Below are positions 55,020 to 64,000 of a stretch of 64,000 nt of DNA, one piece after another. This DNA comes from Cerrena zonata. Lineage: Eukaryota; Basidiomycota; Agaricomycetes; Polyporales; Cerrenaceae. The notes beneath the pieces are model-generated. The model was not told where the DNA came from, did no database searches, and worked only from the letters and a program-made list of their open reading frames with translations. The stretch lies in assembly GCA_038087015.1 (NCBI GenBank), contig JASBNA010000027.1:372001-436000 (forward strand). Reading direction: 5' to 3'. Made by a program: the position numbers and the translations under genes. Within the stretch, counting starts at the first letter, position 1. Each line of letters starts with the position of its first letter.

Positions 55020-55859
55020 TCATAACTCGTTTTTTGCTCCTAGTTTGATAGAAGATGTCCTGATTTCATTTTTACTCTCCATGTCTTCTGACTCGGGGGA
55101 AAGAAGGGTATCTTCGTCCATGATTCTATTTCGCAACTCACTTTTCAGTTCTTTATTCGAATTACCTGTACTAAGAAATATAATTGACTGAAGCGTTTCA
55201 CCAGTTTCTTGAGGTACTAATGATTGACAAACAACATCTTCCATTTCAATGTCTTCCTTTTGGTTACCATCGAATGCTATATTTGTTTGCTCAATGAAAA
55301 CCTTGGGCCCCATTGAGGAGTCAAGGCTCATTGCTGAGAATTGAGCACTATAATTTTGAATATTAATTTCAATGTCAGAATCGCCACTGGAGAGAAGAGG
55401 TGGGAATTCATTGAATAGTTCGTCATCTTTTAAGGAAGGATCATTGAAATAAAAAAGTTTTTTAGTTCCATTATTGGTAATGGTAAAATAGGAAGAATCG
55501 TCAAAAAGAAGTTTGTAGTCCATGTTGAATGTTCTAATCAATTTAATCGTGTTTATTGAAGAATATTTGGAATTATTTGGATCATGGTAAGGTACTAATT
55601 TAACAACTGCCCACTCTTTTCTCCTCTTAGCACTACCATAAAATTCATCAACGTAAAATGGTTGGGACAAGCAAGCTTTATACTTATTAAACATTTGATT
55701 CAGCATATCTTCATAGTCTAGATTAACAGAGCAAGCAGAGTGTGGTGGACTAGCTGTTAATATTTGAGACTTACTTAATCCGAAAGATTTCTTTTCGACT
55801 TCGACGATAAAGTTCTGAAGAATATCTATGTTTTGCTTCGATAGCTTTCTGATATCCAT
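55020..55859 (-). CDS. Unrecognised 279-residue protein
   Basis: I do not recognise it. The start is ATG 55859 (MDIRKLSKQNIDILQNFIVE); the frame above begins with TTG. The N-terminal 170 residues look folded (NLDYEDMLNQMFNKYKACLS, KRRKEWAVVKLVPYHDPNNS, TIKLIRTFNMDYKLLFDD). The C-terminal 110 are acidic and Ser-rich, likely disordered. No membrane segment or known motif is seen. It may be lineage-restricted. Confidence 0.65.
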   Translation of the reverse strand: MDIRKLSKQNIDILQNFIVEVEKKSFGLSKSQILTASPPHSACSVNLDYEDMLNQMFNKYKACLSQPFYVDEFYGSAKRRKEWAVVKLVPYHDPNNSKYSSINTIKLIRTFNMDYKLLFDDSSYFTITNNGTKKLFYFNDPSLKDDELFNEFPPLLSSGDSDIEINIQNYSAQFSAMSLDSSMGPKVFIEQTNIAFDGNQKEDIEMEDVVCQSLVPQETGETLQSIIFLSTGNSNKELKSELRNRIMDEDTLLSPESEDMESKNEIRTSSIKLGAKNEL

Positions 55860-56357
55860 TTTCAATTATTCTAAATTCAGGGGAAAGAAAAGCATATAAC
55901 TCAAGCTCTACTAGCGAGATTTTATAGTAGCTATAATCTTAATAGTTTACCTTGGATATATAGAGTTGACTGACTTTTATTTTCCTTTCTGAAGAAGAGT
56001 TAAAATATCTGTAATTTAGTTGCAAAAAAAAAATATTTCCATGAGCTCAGATTGATTTGCACCACAAATCCCAGTTATATAATCACAAATGCGCTGGGCG
56101 AGCTATACTTGATAGGTAGTTAAGTTAAGGCATTCGTCGAACTAGAAAGTCACTTCTTGTATGATTGGGCGAAATTTTGGAAAATCATAATTTTTTGCAG
56201 AAAAGTTTCAAAATTTCGAAAAACACCTGAATGGTTGCAAAAAAAAAAAAAAATCTACTGAAATATGAAACTTCATGAAAATATATATTTTTATAGTTGA
56301 ATATTTGAATATATGATTATATGAATATATGAATATGTGAAAAATTATAAACATTCG
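55860..56357. other. Promoter of the 55020 gene and 3' region of the zinc-cluster gene
   Basis: These 498 bases are very AT-rich. The right end (56278-56345) is a run of ATATGA/ATATTTGA-like units. No gene is seen. Confidence 0.5.
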
Positions 56358-57929
56358 TCAAAGAACAAAGCCTATGTTTGACTTGAGCATTGATTTAGCA
56401 ACGTCCGATTGCGATGGATCCAGCCATAAAATATTAAATGCAGAGATTAGGATATCAACTTGCTCTAAATTGAATCGAGATAGTGTCATTAGAAATTCCA
56501 TGATCAAGTTTTGGGAATCTTTATTCTTAGCTTGTAGACCGATAACAAGAATTGACCATAAACAGCCAGGAGCATATTCGTGATTCTTATAGTATTCATT
56601 TAAAAATTTGATCGGCTTCTGGCTCCAGTTGATTAGAACTATGTTTGACATTGAGATTGAACGCTCTGTATAGTTATTGCGAAGAAAAGTTATATAAAAA
56701 GCACAATAAAATAAGTAAGATTGAAAATATAGAGCCTTTTCAATACTCATTTCATCACCAATATTAGGGAAATAAAAGCGTCTGTCCATTTTACTAAGAT
56801 GATCTTCAATTTTGAAAGCAGATACTTTTGAATGGAAACTATTTTTCGATTTTTTTCGATTTAGCTTATGAAAGGTAAGAACTAATTTAATAAACATATT
56901 CAAGGAATAACTAGGAATAACAAAATCTGAATCTTTGAAATTCAGTTCAGCATCGAAATTTTTTATTAATGAAAATGGATAATCAATGGAATCATCAACA
57001 GTATAACTTGTTGTATATATATAGATGAATATTTGTTTGAGAACATGGAGCTGCTCCCTTAATGCCACATTTTCAAATTCGCCATCATTATCATCACAAG
57101 ATGAGATGATTTTCATGAGTTTTTTTGAAATTTTGATAAAACTGTTGACAGAATAAGTTGAGAACAATTCCCTTGGATAAAGAGACGACAATAGCATCAA
57201 ATTACACACTGACGTGAGTAAAAGACATTTATCATTGAGACCTTGAGGAACTTCAATCATCATTTCGTGAAGAATTTGAATGTTCGTATTTAGATTTCGT
57301 AATACACTTTCTAAATCAAATAGAACCTGTTTTTTAGCAAACCAAAGTGAAGTGGACGATATAATTATCTGACGAAGTAAAGTTCGACTAACATTGGGGA
57401 CATCTTCTTCATAATCAAACAAGTTCTCTTTGATGAACCGTACATATATCTGAGTAACTCGTTGGCATAGCAATGGCATCAATTTCTTAGGTAGTAGGAA
57501 TTCCAACCATTTCACCAAGAGATCCATTTCTGTTGGCTGATCGTTAACTTTAAAGACAGAAAACGGTAGCACATTCACGTTCTTATCATCAAGTTCATCA
57601 ATATTTGCAAGAATATAGTCTAGTTCATTATTAGGTTTAGTCATATAATCATACAATGTATGATCATATATCACGGTTCTTCTCAAATTATCCGATTTTG
57701 AAACATCCCAACATAATCTTATAGTGAATCCCAAGCATTTCAAACCATTACGTTCACAAGTTAAGCAAAAAGGCTTCCTTAAATCACATTTTCGATGTCT
57801 TTCTCTGCATGTCCAACACCCAGTAAACGTTTTAGTCTTTGGTTTTTTAATAACCGGAGCTTTTTGTCTTTCAGCAGAAGCTTTTTTTGGTTTTGATTTG
57901 TATTTAGCCAATTCATTATTACGACCCAT
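56358..57929 (-). CDS. Zn2Cys6 fungal transcription factor
   Basis: The binuclear zinc cluster lies at residues 38-65: [28 protein letters not shown] (C-x2-C-x6-C-x6-C-x2-C-x6-C). A basic stretch precedes it ([13 protein letters not shown]). The other 450 residues are the helical middle region typical of fungal regulators ([40 protein letters not shown]). The target genes cannot be told. The start is ATG 57929 ([10 protein letters not shown]); the frame above begins with TTG. 523 residues. Confidence 0.88.
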   Translation of the reverse strand: MGRNNELAKYKSKPKKASAERQKAPVIKKPKTKTFTGCWTCRERHRKCDLRKPFCLTCERNGLKCLGFTIRLCWDVSKSDNLRRTVIYDHTLYDYMTKPNNELDYILANIDELDDKNVNVLPFSVFKVNDQPTEMDLLVKWLEFLLPKKLMPLLCQRVTQIYVRFIKENLFDYEEDVPNVSRTLLRQIIISSTSLWFAKKQVLFDLESVLRNLNTNIQILHEMMIEVPQGLNDKCLLLTSVCNLMLLSSLYPRELFSTYSVNSFIKISKKLMKIISSCDDNDGEFENVALREQLHVLKQIFIYIYTTSYTVDDSIDYPFSLIKNFDAELNFKDSDFVIPSYSLNMFIKLVLTFHKLNRKKSKNSFHSKVSAFKIEDHLSKMDRRFYFPNIGDEMSIEKALYFQSYLFYCAFYITFLRNNYTERSISMSNIVLINWSQKPIKFLNEYYKNHEYAPGCLWSILVIGLQAKNKDSQNLIMEFLMTLSRFNLEQVDILISAFNILWLDPSQSDVAKSMLKSNIGFVL

Positions 57930-59453
57930 TATAGGCACACGGAAGCCTTGCAAAAGAGTTCTAGTTGTCTTTTATGACTGTTAATATGTTGATGAAGTGT
58001 TTTCCGATAAGCTGAAAATTTGGATAATCATTTTCTTTTTACAAATATCTTTCCTAATCACCTTTTGGGTTAGTGGTTTATTTTGTCTTCAAGACTTGAA
58101 AGTACCCAAACTTGAAATCCTGGCCTATAAATTGAATATTTAGCCTGCAAATCTCTGCTTATCTTGATTTCCAACTCGTTCATATATTTTTTCTTTCGAT
58201 TTCGGGCTGCTCGTTAAAATTGTCCGAGTTTGGTTAGTTTTCGCATTCAAAAATAAGTATGTTGGTTTTTCCGTTACAAATTTGATAAAACAAGCGAAAG
58301 GGTTAGACTTTTGTCAGTTGAAGGCGTTGAAACAAGGTGTTGTGCTGGCTAAATGGGAGGAAACTATCAGAGAAGGGTTTCTCTTTTTCTTTTTATGTGG
58401 AAAGAATAAACAATGTGGCCTGTAGTTGTAAGATTACCAACAGAGGAGATAGTATCCTGATAAAGCGGAATTGGTATGGGATGAGCTGCAAAAAGCACAT
58501 AAATGAATACCGGTTAACGCTAAAAGGCGAGTCAACGGTGCTGAAATCTAGCATGCCATCGATCGGTTGGGTAAGAAAAAGTTCCGATTGTTGCTAAAGA
58601 TTTTTATGATTGGACAGTTTGAGCTGCAAAAAACAGCATTTCTTTTAATTGTACGTAACGCGTTCAGGGTTGGTCTTGCTAGAAGTTTGATCGACCAGGA
58701 TTTATCGAATGCTATACGACCAGTCTTTATCGAAGACTATGCGACCTTCAGACTTGATTTGACTGCGCAACTTCTGTTCTTCCTACTACAGTACGAGAAT
58801 TTGATAGGATTATGAAGTTTCCTGTTGAATTACATATGTAACTTTGTCCACCGGTAGCATATAGCTCAATCTTACAAAGAAGACAAGGGGCTTGAAGCCA
58901 TAGGAAGTTGATCGAAGAAAAACAATGTTCGATTGAATGCCATTTTCTGCAACAAAAGCAAACCAAATGTATATACTCTGATTCTGAATATCTTCAACAG
59001 CGAGATGAAAGGGCTCCTCATAGTATTTCAATAATCACATCGATGTACCAATTTCGTCATTCATATATCAAAATATTTATTCTTGATATTCAAGTTGAAA
59101 AAAAAAAAAAACCAGTGAATGGAAATTCCGAATAATGCAACACACAGCTTTTCGAACCTATGCTTAGTATTTTAATTCTACAATATTGAATAAGTAGAAT
59201 GACTTGTAGTAAGAGCCTGCCTTATTGATAGTTTCCATACTGGCATAGGGGTGAAAAGATAAAATTTGAAAAAAACACGAATTTCAATTTGATTAAGTTG
59301 TAATAGGTTTAGTATTACGTTGATATTGAATTTATTTACAAAGATGTTGAAATAAAGCCATATTGAAAAGGTTTTAAAGAATAATCAAAAAATTAGCTCT
59401 TTTAAAATTCGCGCTGACTCAGGAACCGCGGTTCCAAATACAGACATAGAACG
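57930..59453. other. 1.5-kb region without a supported gene
   Basis: This is the promoter of the zinc-cluster gene and the region left of the tRNA. Several short open frames occur, the best being a 69-codon ATG frame at 58606-58815 (MIGQFELQKTAFLLIVRNAF), with no support. TGTTGG (58260) and CCAACA (ending 58442) would fit LTR ends but have no target duplication. Composition is more balanced than elsewhere. Confidence 0.5.
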
Positions 59454-59527
59454 GTCCCTTGGCCCAGTTGGTTAAGGCGTGGTGCTAATAACGCCAAGAT
59501 CAGCAGTTCGATCCTGCTAGGGACCAT
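59454..59527 (+). tRNA. tRNA-Ile (anticodon AAU)
   Basis: This 74-nt cloverleaf has acceptor arms GGTCCCT / AGGGACC (59454-59460, 59520-59526) plus discriminator A. The A box is TGGCCCAGTTGG and the anticodon arm TGGTG-CTAATAA-CGCCA has anticodon AAT. The T arm is AGCAG-TTCGATC-CTGCT with B box GTTCGATCC. A T5 terminator follows at 59532. There is no intron. Confidence 0.95.
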
Positions 59528-59741
59528 TTACTTTTTAAATTTCATCTTTTCTTATTTTTTTGCTTAAGGAAATCATTATTGCAATACAAAACATCTTAAC
59601 TATTAATTAAATATATATTGGCATCAAAAACATTATAAACAATCGTAAGGAAATTAAGATGACAGAGGAAACAAAAAAACAAAGACGATTAAACAAAAGA
59701 AAAGGTAACATTAGCCAAAAAAAAACAAGAGACAAGAGAGA

Positions 59742-60869
59742 TTATTCCGAAATGAAGGTAGCTTCATTGAAACCAATACCATGTTCCGAAACATCATCAA
59801 CTTGAATGGTCATATCATTACAGAATTGGTAGATATAAGGCTTAGTACCAGCAACACCACTGACGATATTTTTAACGAATTGAGGGATTTCAGCCATGAC
59901 ATCAACTCTTTCAACCAATTGTTTTAACTCCCCTTTGACGGAAGCTCTAGTTTCGGAAGATTCTAAAGCTTTATTAAAGTTGAATTGGATTTGATTAGGA
60001 ACAGGCCAACCAATTTCATCAATTTTCGAATCGATATGATCAACTTTATTATTGATTGAAGCAAATAAGATTTTATCATTAGTAGTAACCACCCCGATAT
60101 TAACTTTAGTAGTATTATAAGAGATTGGAGTGGTGAATTCCATTTGAACTGCAGAATAATTTTCTGATTGGAAATTTAAAAAATTCCAAGATTTAGCAGC
60201 ATGGTGAGGTTTCATACCTTGTAAAGCCATAACAAACATTGTATAACCATTTATATCGATAGTGGAGTTTTGTAATTTAATGCTACCTTTAACTGAACAA
60301 CGAGGCCAAAACAAATGTCTCATTGATCCCCAAGGATTAGCCAAATCATCACCGTAATAAGTGAAACCATCTTTACCGAATATAACCCCAGGAACTAATT
60401 TTGAAACGGTTAATTCAACAATTGAATCTTTATTAACGGCAGATTTCAAAGTGTATAAATTATTTTCTTCATTTAATTCAATAGACAAATCTCTAGCGTA
60501 AAAATTGGAACCTTCGGTTCTAAACTCTTCTAATTTAGTTGAGGTCCAAGTTATATTTGAATCTTTAGGATCTTTATTATTAAATAATCTAAAAGTAAAT
60601 TGTGCAGTAGTATGAACCCCCATCAAATTTGAATGAATAACTTGGGCAAACCCAGTGTATCCAGTGTTCAAATCAGTGAAATAGAAGGTTTGAGTTTCAA
60701 CATTAGTGGATGTTGGAACTTTCCAGTTAAAATCAGCAACACTAGTTTCTCTATAAATTTCTTCTTCATTTTTAATGGTATCAGTAACTGGATGAATTGA
60801 ATCTGGACCATATTCTGGTTCGGCAGTACCTGCAACAGCAGAAAGCCCTGATTGTACCCACTTTAACAT
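59742..60869 (-). CDS. SVF1: Svf1-family survival factor
   Basis: Svf1 protects yeast from oxidative stress and affects sphingolipids; recent work links it to non-vesicular ceramide transfer. The 375-residue protein has an amphipathic N-terminus (MLKWVQSGLSAVAG) and the lipocalin-like core (FTDLNTGYTGFAQVIHSNLM, PGVIFGKDGFTYYGDDLANP, GSMRHLFWPRCSVKGSI, GMKPHHAAKSWNFLNFQSEN). The C-terminus NEATFISE is typical. It is shorter than S. cerevisiae Svf1 (481), like other CTG-clade members as I recall. The ATG is at 60869. Confidence 0.9.
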   Translation of the reverse strand: MLKWVQSGLSAVAGTAEPEYGPDSIHPVTDTIKNEEEIYRETSVADFNWKVPTSTNVETQTFYFTDLNTGYTGFAQVIHSNLMGVHTTAQFTFRLFNNKDPKDSNITWTSTKLEEFRTEGSNFYARDLSIELNEENNLYTLKSAVNKDSIVELTVSKLVPGVIFGKDGFTYYGDDLANPWGSMRHLFWPRCSVKGSIKLQNSTIDINGYTMFVMALQGMKPHHAAKSWNFLNFQSENYSAVQMEFTTPISYNTTKVNIGVVTTNDKILFASINNKVDHIDSKIDEIGWPVPNQIQFNFNKALESSETRASVKGELKQLVERVDVMAEIPQFVKNIVSGVAGTKPYIYQFCNDMTIQVDDVSEHGIGFNEATFISE

Positions 60870-61866
60870 TTTATTTTATGGTTTCTATGAAAAGAAGATG
60901 TACTTATTAAACAGACAAAAGAGAAAGAAAAAAAAATTATTCAACAACAAATGGAACAAAAACTAACAGAAAAAAGCTTACCGTAAATAATGAGCTTACT
61001 TATTAGTGTAATAAACGAGCAGCTATCGTCTATTTATATTCTATTATGATTACTTCTCTAAGCAATTGCCATTCTGTTGAACCAAATGCTGATGTCTTCA
61101 CCAGGGATAACTCTAACGTGGTGTGCACAGAGGAACAGCAAAAAAAGCTGCTTATGTAAGTGCCTGGCTTCTGCTTAGGTAATCGCCAATGGATACACTA
61201 ATAAACTAATACTTGTCTTACCTCCCAGGCACCTTGGTACGGGGGGCTACTGGAGAGGTACCTTATTGCGGTGGTTAGTTTTGTGAATTTGCAGCTTTGA
61301 AAGTCAAGTATAAAGGCTTTTGGACACTGACAAGAATGAGCAGATGGAAGAGAGATATGTACAATTGGCAATGCTAATGTTTCACCATGCAGCTGCTGCC
61401 TGGTAACTACTGTCTGATATCTGCTAACTGCTGACTGCTGCCTGGTAACTACCAGCTAATTTCTGCCAGCTGACTGCCAATGATTAACGAATTGGCACTT
61501 TACAGCTGACCAACAGACACTCTGACCAACAGACACTCTGACCAACAGACACTCTGACCAACAGACACTCTGACCAACAGACACTCTACCGTCAATATCA
61601 GCAGTTCTACCATTCCCTTACCAGACCTAATTACATAAGCAATTACATAATCACACACACACTGAAAAAAACAAGATAATCACAAAATCAAGCCTTTAAT
61701 TAACAGATAACCGTACTTGGATGGCCATTGAAGACAGAGGTTGACCTTACGAAGGTAGTGGGTAGTAGAGAAGTATTGTAAGAGATGTTGTAGGGAAGTT
61801 GTAGGATTATGCGAAGTGGTGACTGGCAAGTTAGCGTAGCGTGATAGGCACGTCTGGGTATTAAGA
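60870..61866. other. Divergent promoter region of SVF1 and the ELL-like gene, with repeats
   Basis: About 1 kb containing an 18-bp duplication (CTGCTGCCTGGTAACTAC at 61393-61410 and 61435-61452) and five 16-bp tandem repeats at 61506-61585. The block 61380-61500 is dense in CTGCTAACTGCTGACTG-like text. No gene is seen. Confidence 0.6.
61506..61585. repeat. Five perfect 16-bp tandem repeats
   Basis: CTGACCAACAGACACT is repeated exactly five times head-to-tail between the divergent SVF1 and ELL-like genes. Confidence 0.98.
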
Positions 61867-63351
61867 ATGCGATTATCTAGAAGGAAACCCTACTTGGTTC
61901 TTTCCCGGATAACCATTAGGATGATTTCCAATGCCAAAATCTGCCATTTGAATCCTCCTCCAAGGAGAGATTCGCTAGCGTTATCATTGAAGATCAATAA
62001 TGACTTGATGAACCACTTCAAAAACTGCATTAAGAGAAATATTATACCCAAATTGGTGATTAAGAATGGTCAAATTTTAATTAAAATAACTGAAGATTTA
62101 ATATTCCCATGTAATCAAATTCCGGAGAACTTGAAATTCGATATTTATGCCAATGATGAAAGGAATAACTACAAGTTTGAAGGTACGGTTAATAACCGAT
62201 TAAACGTACTTAATGATTCTAAGCAAGCTAAGAATATCTTGAAAAATTTAGATAATAATCAACCAATAAGTTTACCAAATAGTCCATTACCACTGGCAAA
62301 TCAAAAGTCATCGCTAGCATTAGACCATAACCCATATAAGATAAATCAAAATGATTCCAAATTAATTATTTTAGAAAAATTCTTATGTTTAATTGCATTG
62401 GGTCCAATTACCATAGACAAAATTTATAAAATTTTATCAACGGATGATAATCTTTTGAAAAATTTAATAGATAATTATACTCAAGTGTATGATCCAAATG
62501 ATTCGTTTATAATTGATGATGTTTTCCCTAATTTGGAAGTGAACGAATCAATCGACAAAAATCAAAATTCTTTGATTTTGAAAGATAAAGCTTATAAAGA
62601 ATTGAAACCATGGAACTGGAAATGGTTTAATGATTTCGAAAGAAACTTGATCATAAACAATATTAATAATGCATTAACTAGACTAGGTTTTTCGGATACT
62701 CATCCGTTAAGAAGAAAAATTACTAATCCGGATTTATCGAATAATTTAAATCCAAGTAAATTAGGTGGAGGTTTTTTAACTTCAAATAAAAAATTTAAAA
62801 AATCTTTAACTGATCTGCCTAAGTTATTACCTGATAATAAAATTCTTTCTACGAGTAAAACCACTTCTCCTAAGAAAAGAACCAATTCGAGTGATGACGA
62901 AAAGAAAGCGAAAGCTTTGAAGAAAAATCCTGAAGATGGTGATAAAAAGAAAGATAACGAAAAGCTTTTGAAAAATCCTGAAATTGAAAATGGTAAATCC
63001 CCTAGAAAACTAGATACTAATAATGATGCAAGAAAAGACGATAAACCAATTGAAAAAAAATTAAAATACTATAATGATTTAGCAATCAAATTTAAAGAAA
63101 AATATAACGATTATGAAAAACTATATACTTACTTAAAGAATAATAAAAAATCCGACCAAAAGAAACAATTGATTAAGTTATTCGAATTACATCTGAAATT
63201 ATCAGAATGGAAAAGAAAACTATGGGATTATAATAATGAATATAAATTAAAAGAAAATATAATGACATTATCCAAGCATAGAAAGACCAAAAATCAAACA
63301 ACTTCAATTCCTAAAAATGATAAACTTCAAAAAATTTCATTAGATTACTAA
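61867..63351 (+). CDS. ELL-like RNA polymerase II elongation factor
   Basis: The architecture matches ELL. The middle has a winged-helix-like stretch (about residues 168-275: KLIILEKFLCLIALGPITID, then YKELKPWNWKWFNDFERNLI). A lysine-rich linker follows (about 300-390). The end is an Occludin/ELL-type helical domain (about 400-470: KYYNDLAIKFKEKYNDYEKL, LFELHLKLSEWKRKLWDYNN). ELL suppresses Pol II pausing, with an EAF partner in S. pombe. S. cerevisiae lacks it, so a CTG-clade copy is informative. The start is ATG 61867; ATG 61921 (MISNAKICHLN) is equally possible. 494 residues. The match is to pattern, not exact motifs. Confidence 0.6.
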   Translation: MRLSRRKPYLVLSRITIRMISNAKICHLNPPPRRDSLALSLKINNDLMNHFKNCIKRNIIPKLVIKNGQILIKITEDLIFPCNQIPENLKFDIYANDERNNYKFEGTVNNRLNVLNDSKQAKNILKNLDNNQPISLPNSPLPLANQKSSLALDHNPYKINQNDSKLIILEKFLCLIALGPITIDKIYKILSTDDNLLKNLIDNYTQVYDPNDSFIIDDVFPNLEVNESIDKNQNSLILKDKAYKELKPWNWKWFNDFERNLIINNINNALTRLGFSDTHPLRRKITNPDLSNNLNPSKLGGGFLTSNKKFKKSLTDLPKLLPDNKILSTSKTTSPKKRTNSSDDEKKAKALKKNPEDGDKKKDNEKLLKNPEIENGKSPRKLDTNNDARKDDKPIEKKLKYYNDLAIKFKEKYNDYEKLYTYLKNNKKSDQKKQLIKLFELHLKLSEWKRKLWDYNNEYKLKENIMTLSKHRKTKNQTTSIPKNDKLQKISLDY

Positions 63352-63375
63352 CTATATAACTAAATAATACAAACT

Positions 63376-64000
63376 TTAAAGTTCTAATGGAGCAGTGTAG
63401 TTTTTCTTTTGATAATCCCAATAAAAGGTAATTTCTTGACTTTTATTTGAAGGAATATCACAAACTTTACCAGCATCAATATCTCCAATTCTATCATTAA
63501 TATAATCTTCAAAATCTTCTAATTTACAACTGAAACCTGGACCATCAGAACAAGTTGGAATAGGAATAACTGCATCATTAACAATGTATCTAACATAACT
63601 TTCATCATTACATTTCAATTTTTCGGTATAAACTCTTGCACCTTGAGGTAAAATGGCTGCATGCTTATATTTATTATCAAAATCAACTTTATCAATTGGT
63701 AAATCATCATCTTCAAATAAACCTAATGCACTATGGAAGATATCCCAATCTGAATCATGAGCAAAACTTAACCAAATTTTTTGAGTTTGATTAGTTTCTT
63801 TTAATAATTTTAATGATGCATTTAATACAACTGAACCAACCAGTTTAGTCATGTTATTCCCAGCACCAGTACTATAATAACTATCAACATCTTGATAGTA
63901 TCCAAACCACACGAAATCATTTGGAGTAAATAAATCGCAAAATGGTGATTGTCCTCTAACGTTTAACTCATAAGCACACATTTCAAAAAAATGTCTAACA
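63376..64000 (-). CDS. Secreted acid phosphatase (Pho5 family), 5'-partial
   Basis: The frame is open to base 64000, so the N-terminus and the catalytic RHGxRxP motif lie right of the window. Visible are VRHFFEMCAYELNVRGQSPF, CDLFTPNDFVWFGYYQDVDS with YYSTGAGN, and the proton-donor motif LSFAHDSDWDIFHSALGLF. The C-terminus carries paired cysteines (CSDGPGFSCKLEDFEDY, VCDIPSN). This is the histidine acid phosphatase family of secreted or cell-wall phosphatases, usually induced by phosphate starvation. The promoter is not in the window. Stop at 63376; it converges on the ELL-like gene with 24 bp between. Confidence 0.9.
   Translation of the reverse strand, partial: VRHFFEMCAYELNVRGQSPFCDLFTPNDFVWFGYYQDVDSYYSTGAGNNMTKLVGSVVLNASLKLLKETNQTQKIWLSFAHDSDWDIFHSALGLFEDDDLPIDKVDFDNKYKHAAILPQGARVYTEKLKCNDESYVRYIVNDAVIPIPTCSDGPGFSCKLEDFEDYINDRIGDIDAGKVCDIPSNKSQEITFYWDYQKKNYTAPLEL

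Noticed and set aside
58260..58442. Possible solo LTR with TGTTGG...CCAACA ends about 1 kb from the tRNA
   Set aside because: Flanking bases (AAGTA / GAGGA) show no target-site duplication, and there is no second copy or coding relic in the window.
58606..58815. 69-codon ATG frame with balanced composition
   Set aside because: No recognisable family, no nearby promoter signal, and overlapping minus-strand frames look equally good.

Overview
The window is ordinary nuclear chromosome from a budding yeast of the CUG-Ser (CTG) clade, a Candida/Debaryomyces-type relative. Gene density, TACTAAC/GTATGT introns, AT-rich DNA and the gene set are all yeast-like. CTG codons fall where the family has serine: codon 43 of CDC28, just before the PSTAIRE helix, and codon 77 of BCS1. 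I did not identify the species. Standard-code translations of this window will show Leu at these Ser positions.

Layout. 1-11.9 kb: BUD3 (5' end outside the window), LEU2 (three single-base indels), NFS1 (one intron), PET8 (tiny first exon and a 51-nt intron), DCC1 and RLP7. 11.9-15.2 kb: a 3.3-kb stretch with no intact gene, holding the long pyrimidine-rich leader of the RFX-type regulator RFX1 and a possible broken small gene. 15.2-32 kb: RFX1, a SET/MYND methyltransferase-like gene (SET6-like), LST8, SIS1, an unrecognised gene, IFA38, LGE1-like, a tail-anchored coiled-coil protein, CDC28 and the kinase SAT4/HAL4. 33.5-45.3 kb: a secreted GH92 alpha-mannosidase, a membrane protein (possibly LDB16-like), an unrecognised gene, SOK1, the polyglutamine-rich HSF-domain regulator SFL1, a 72-residue WIP1/CENP-W candidate and BCS1. 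45.6-64 kb: UBP2, ADP1, an MFS transporter, an unrecognised gene, a Zn2Cys6 regulator, tRNA-Ile(AAU), SVF1, an ELL-like elongation factor and the 3' part of a secreted acid phosphatase that runs off the right edge.

The gene order interleaves S. cerevisiae chromosome III-left genes (BUD3, LEU2, NFS1, DCC1) with chromosome XIV genes (PET8, RLP7, LST8, SIS1), as expected for a lineage that did not undergo the Saccharomyces genome duplication. IFA38-CDC28 and WIP1-BCS1 are further conserved pairs.

Six single-base indels break four otherwise well-conserved genes: BUD3, LEU2 (three), SET6-like and the gene at 24332-25425. Three of the six are a lost A in a short A run. Assembly errors or a recent auxotrophic strain explain this better than old pseudogenes. 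Recognisable control sites include a heat-shock element before SIS1, an MluI box before DCC1 and a Leu3-type site before LEU2. I saw no mobile element, CRISPR, virus or novel multi-gene system.
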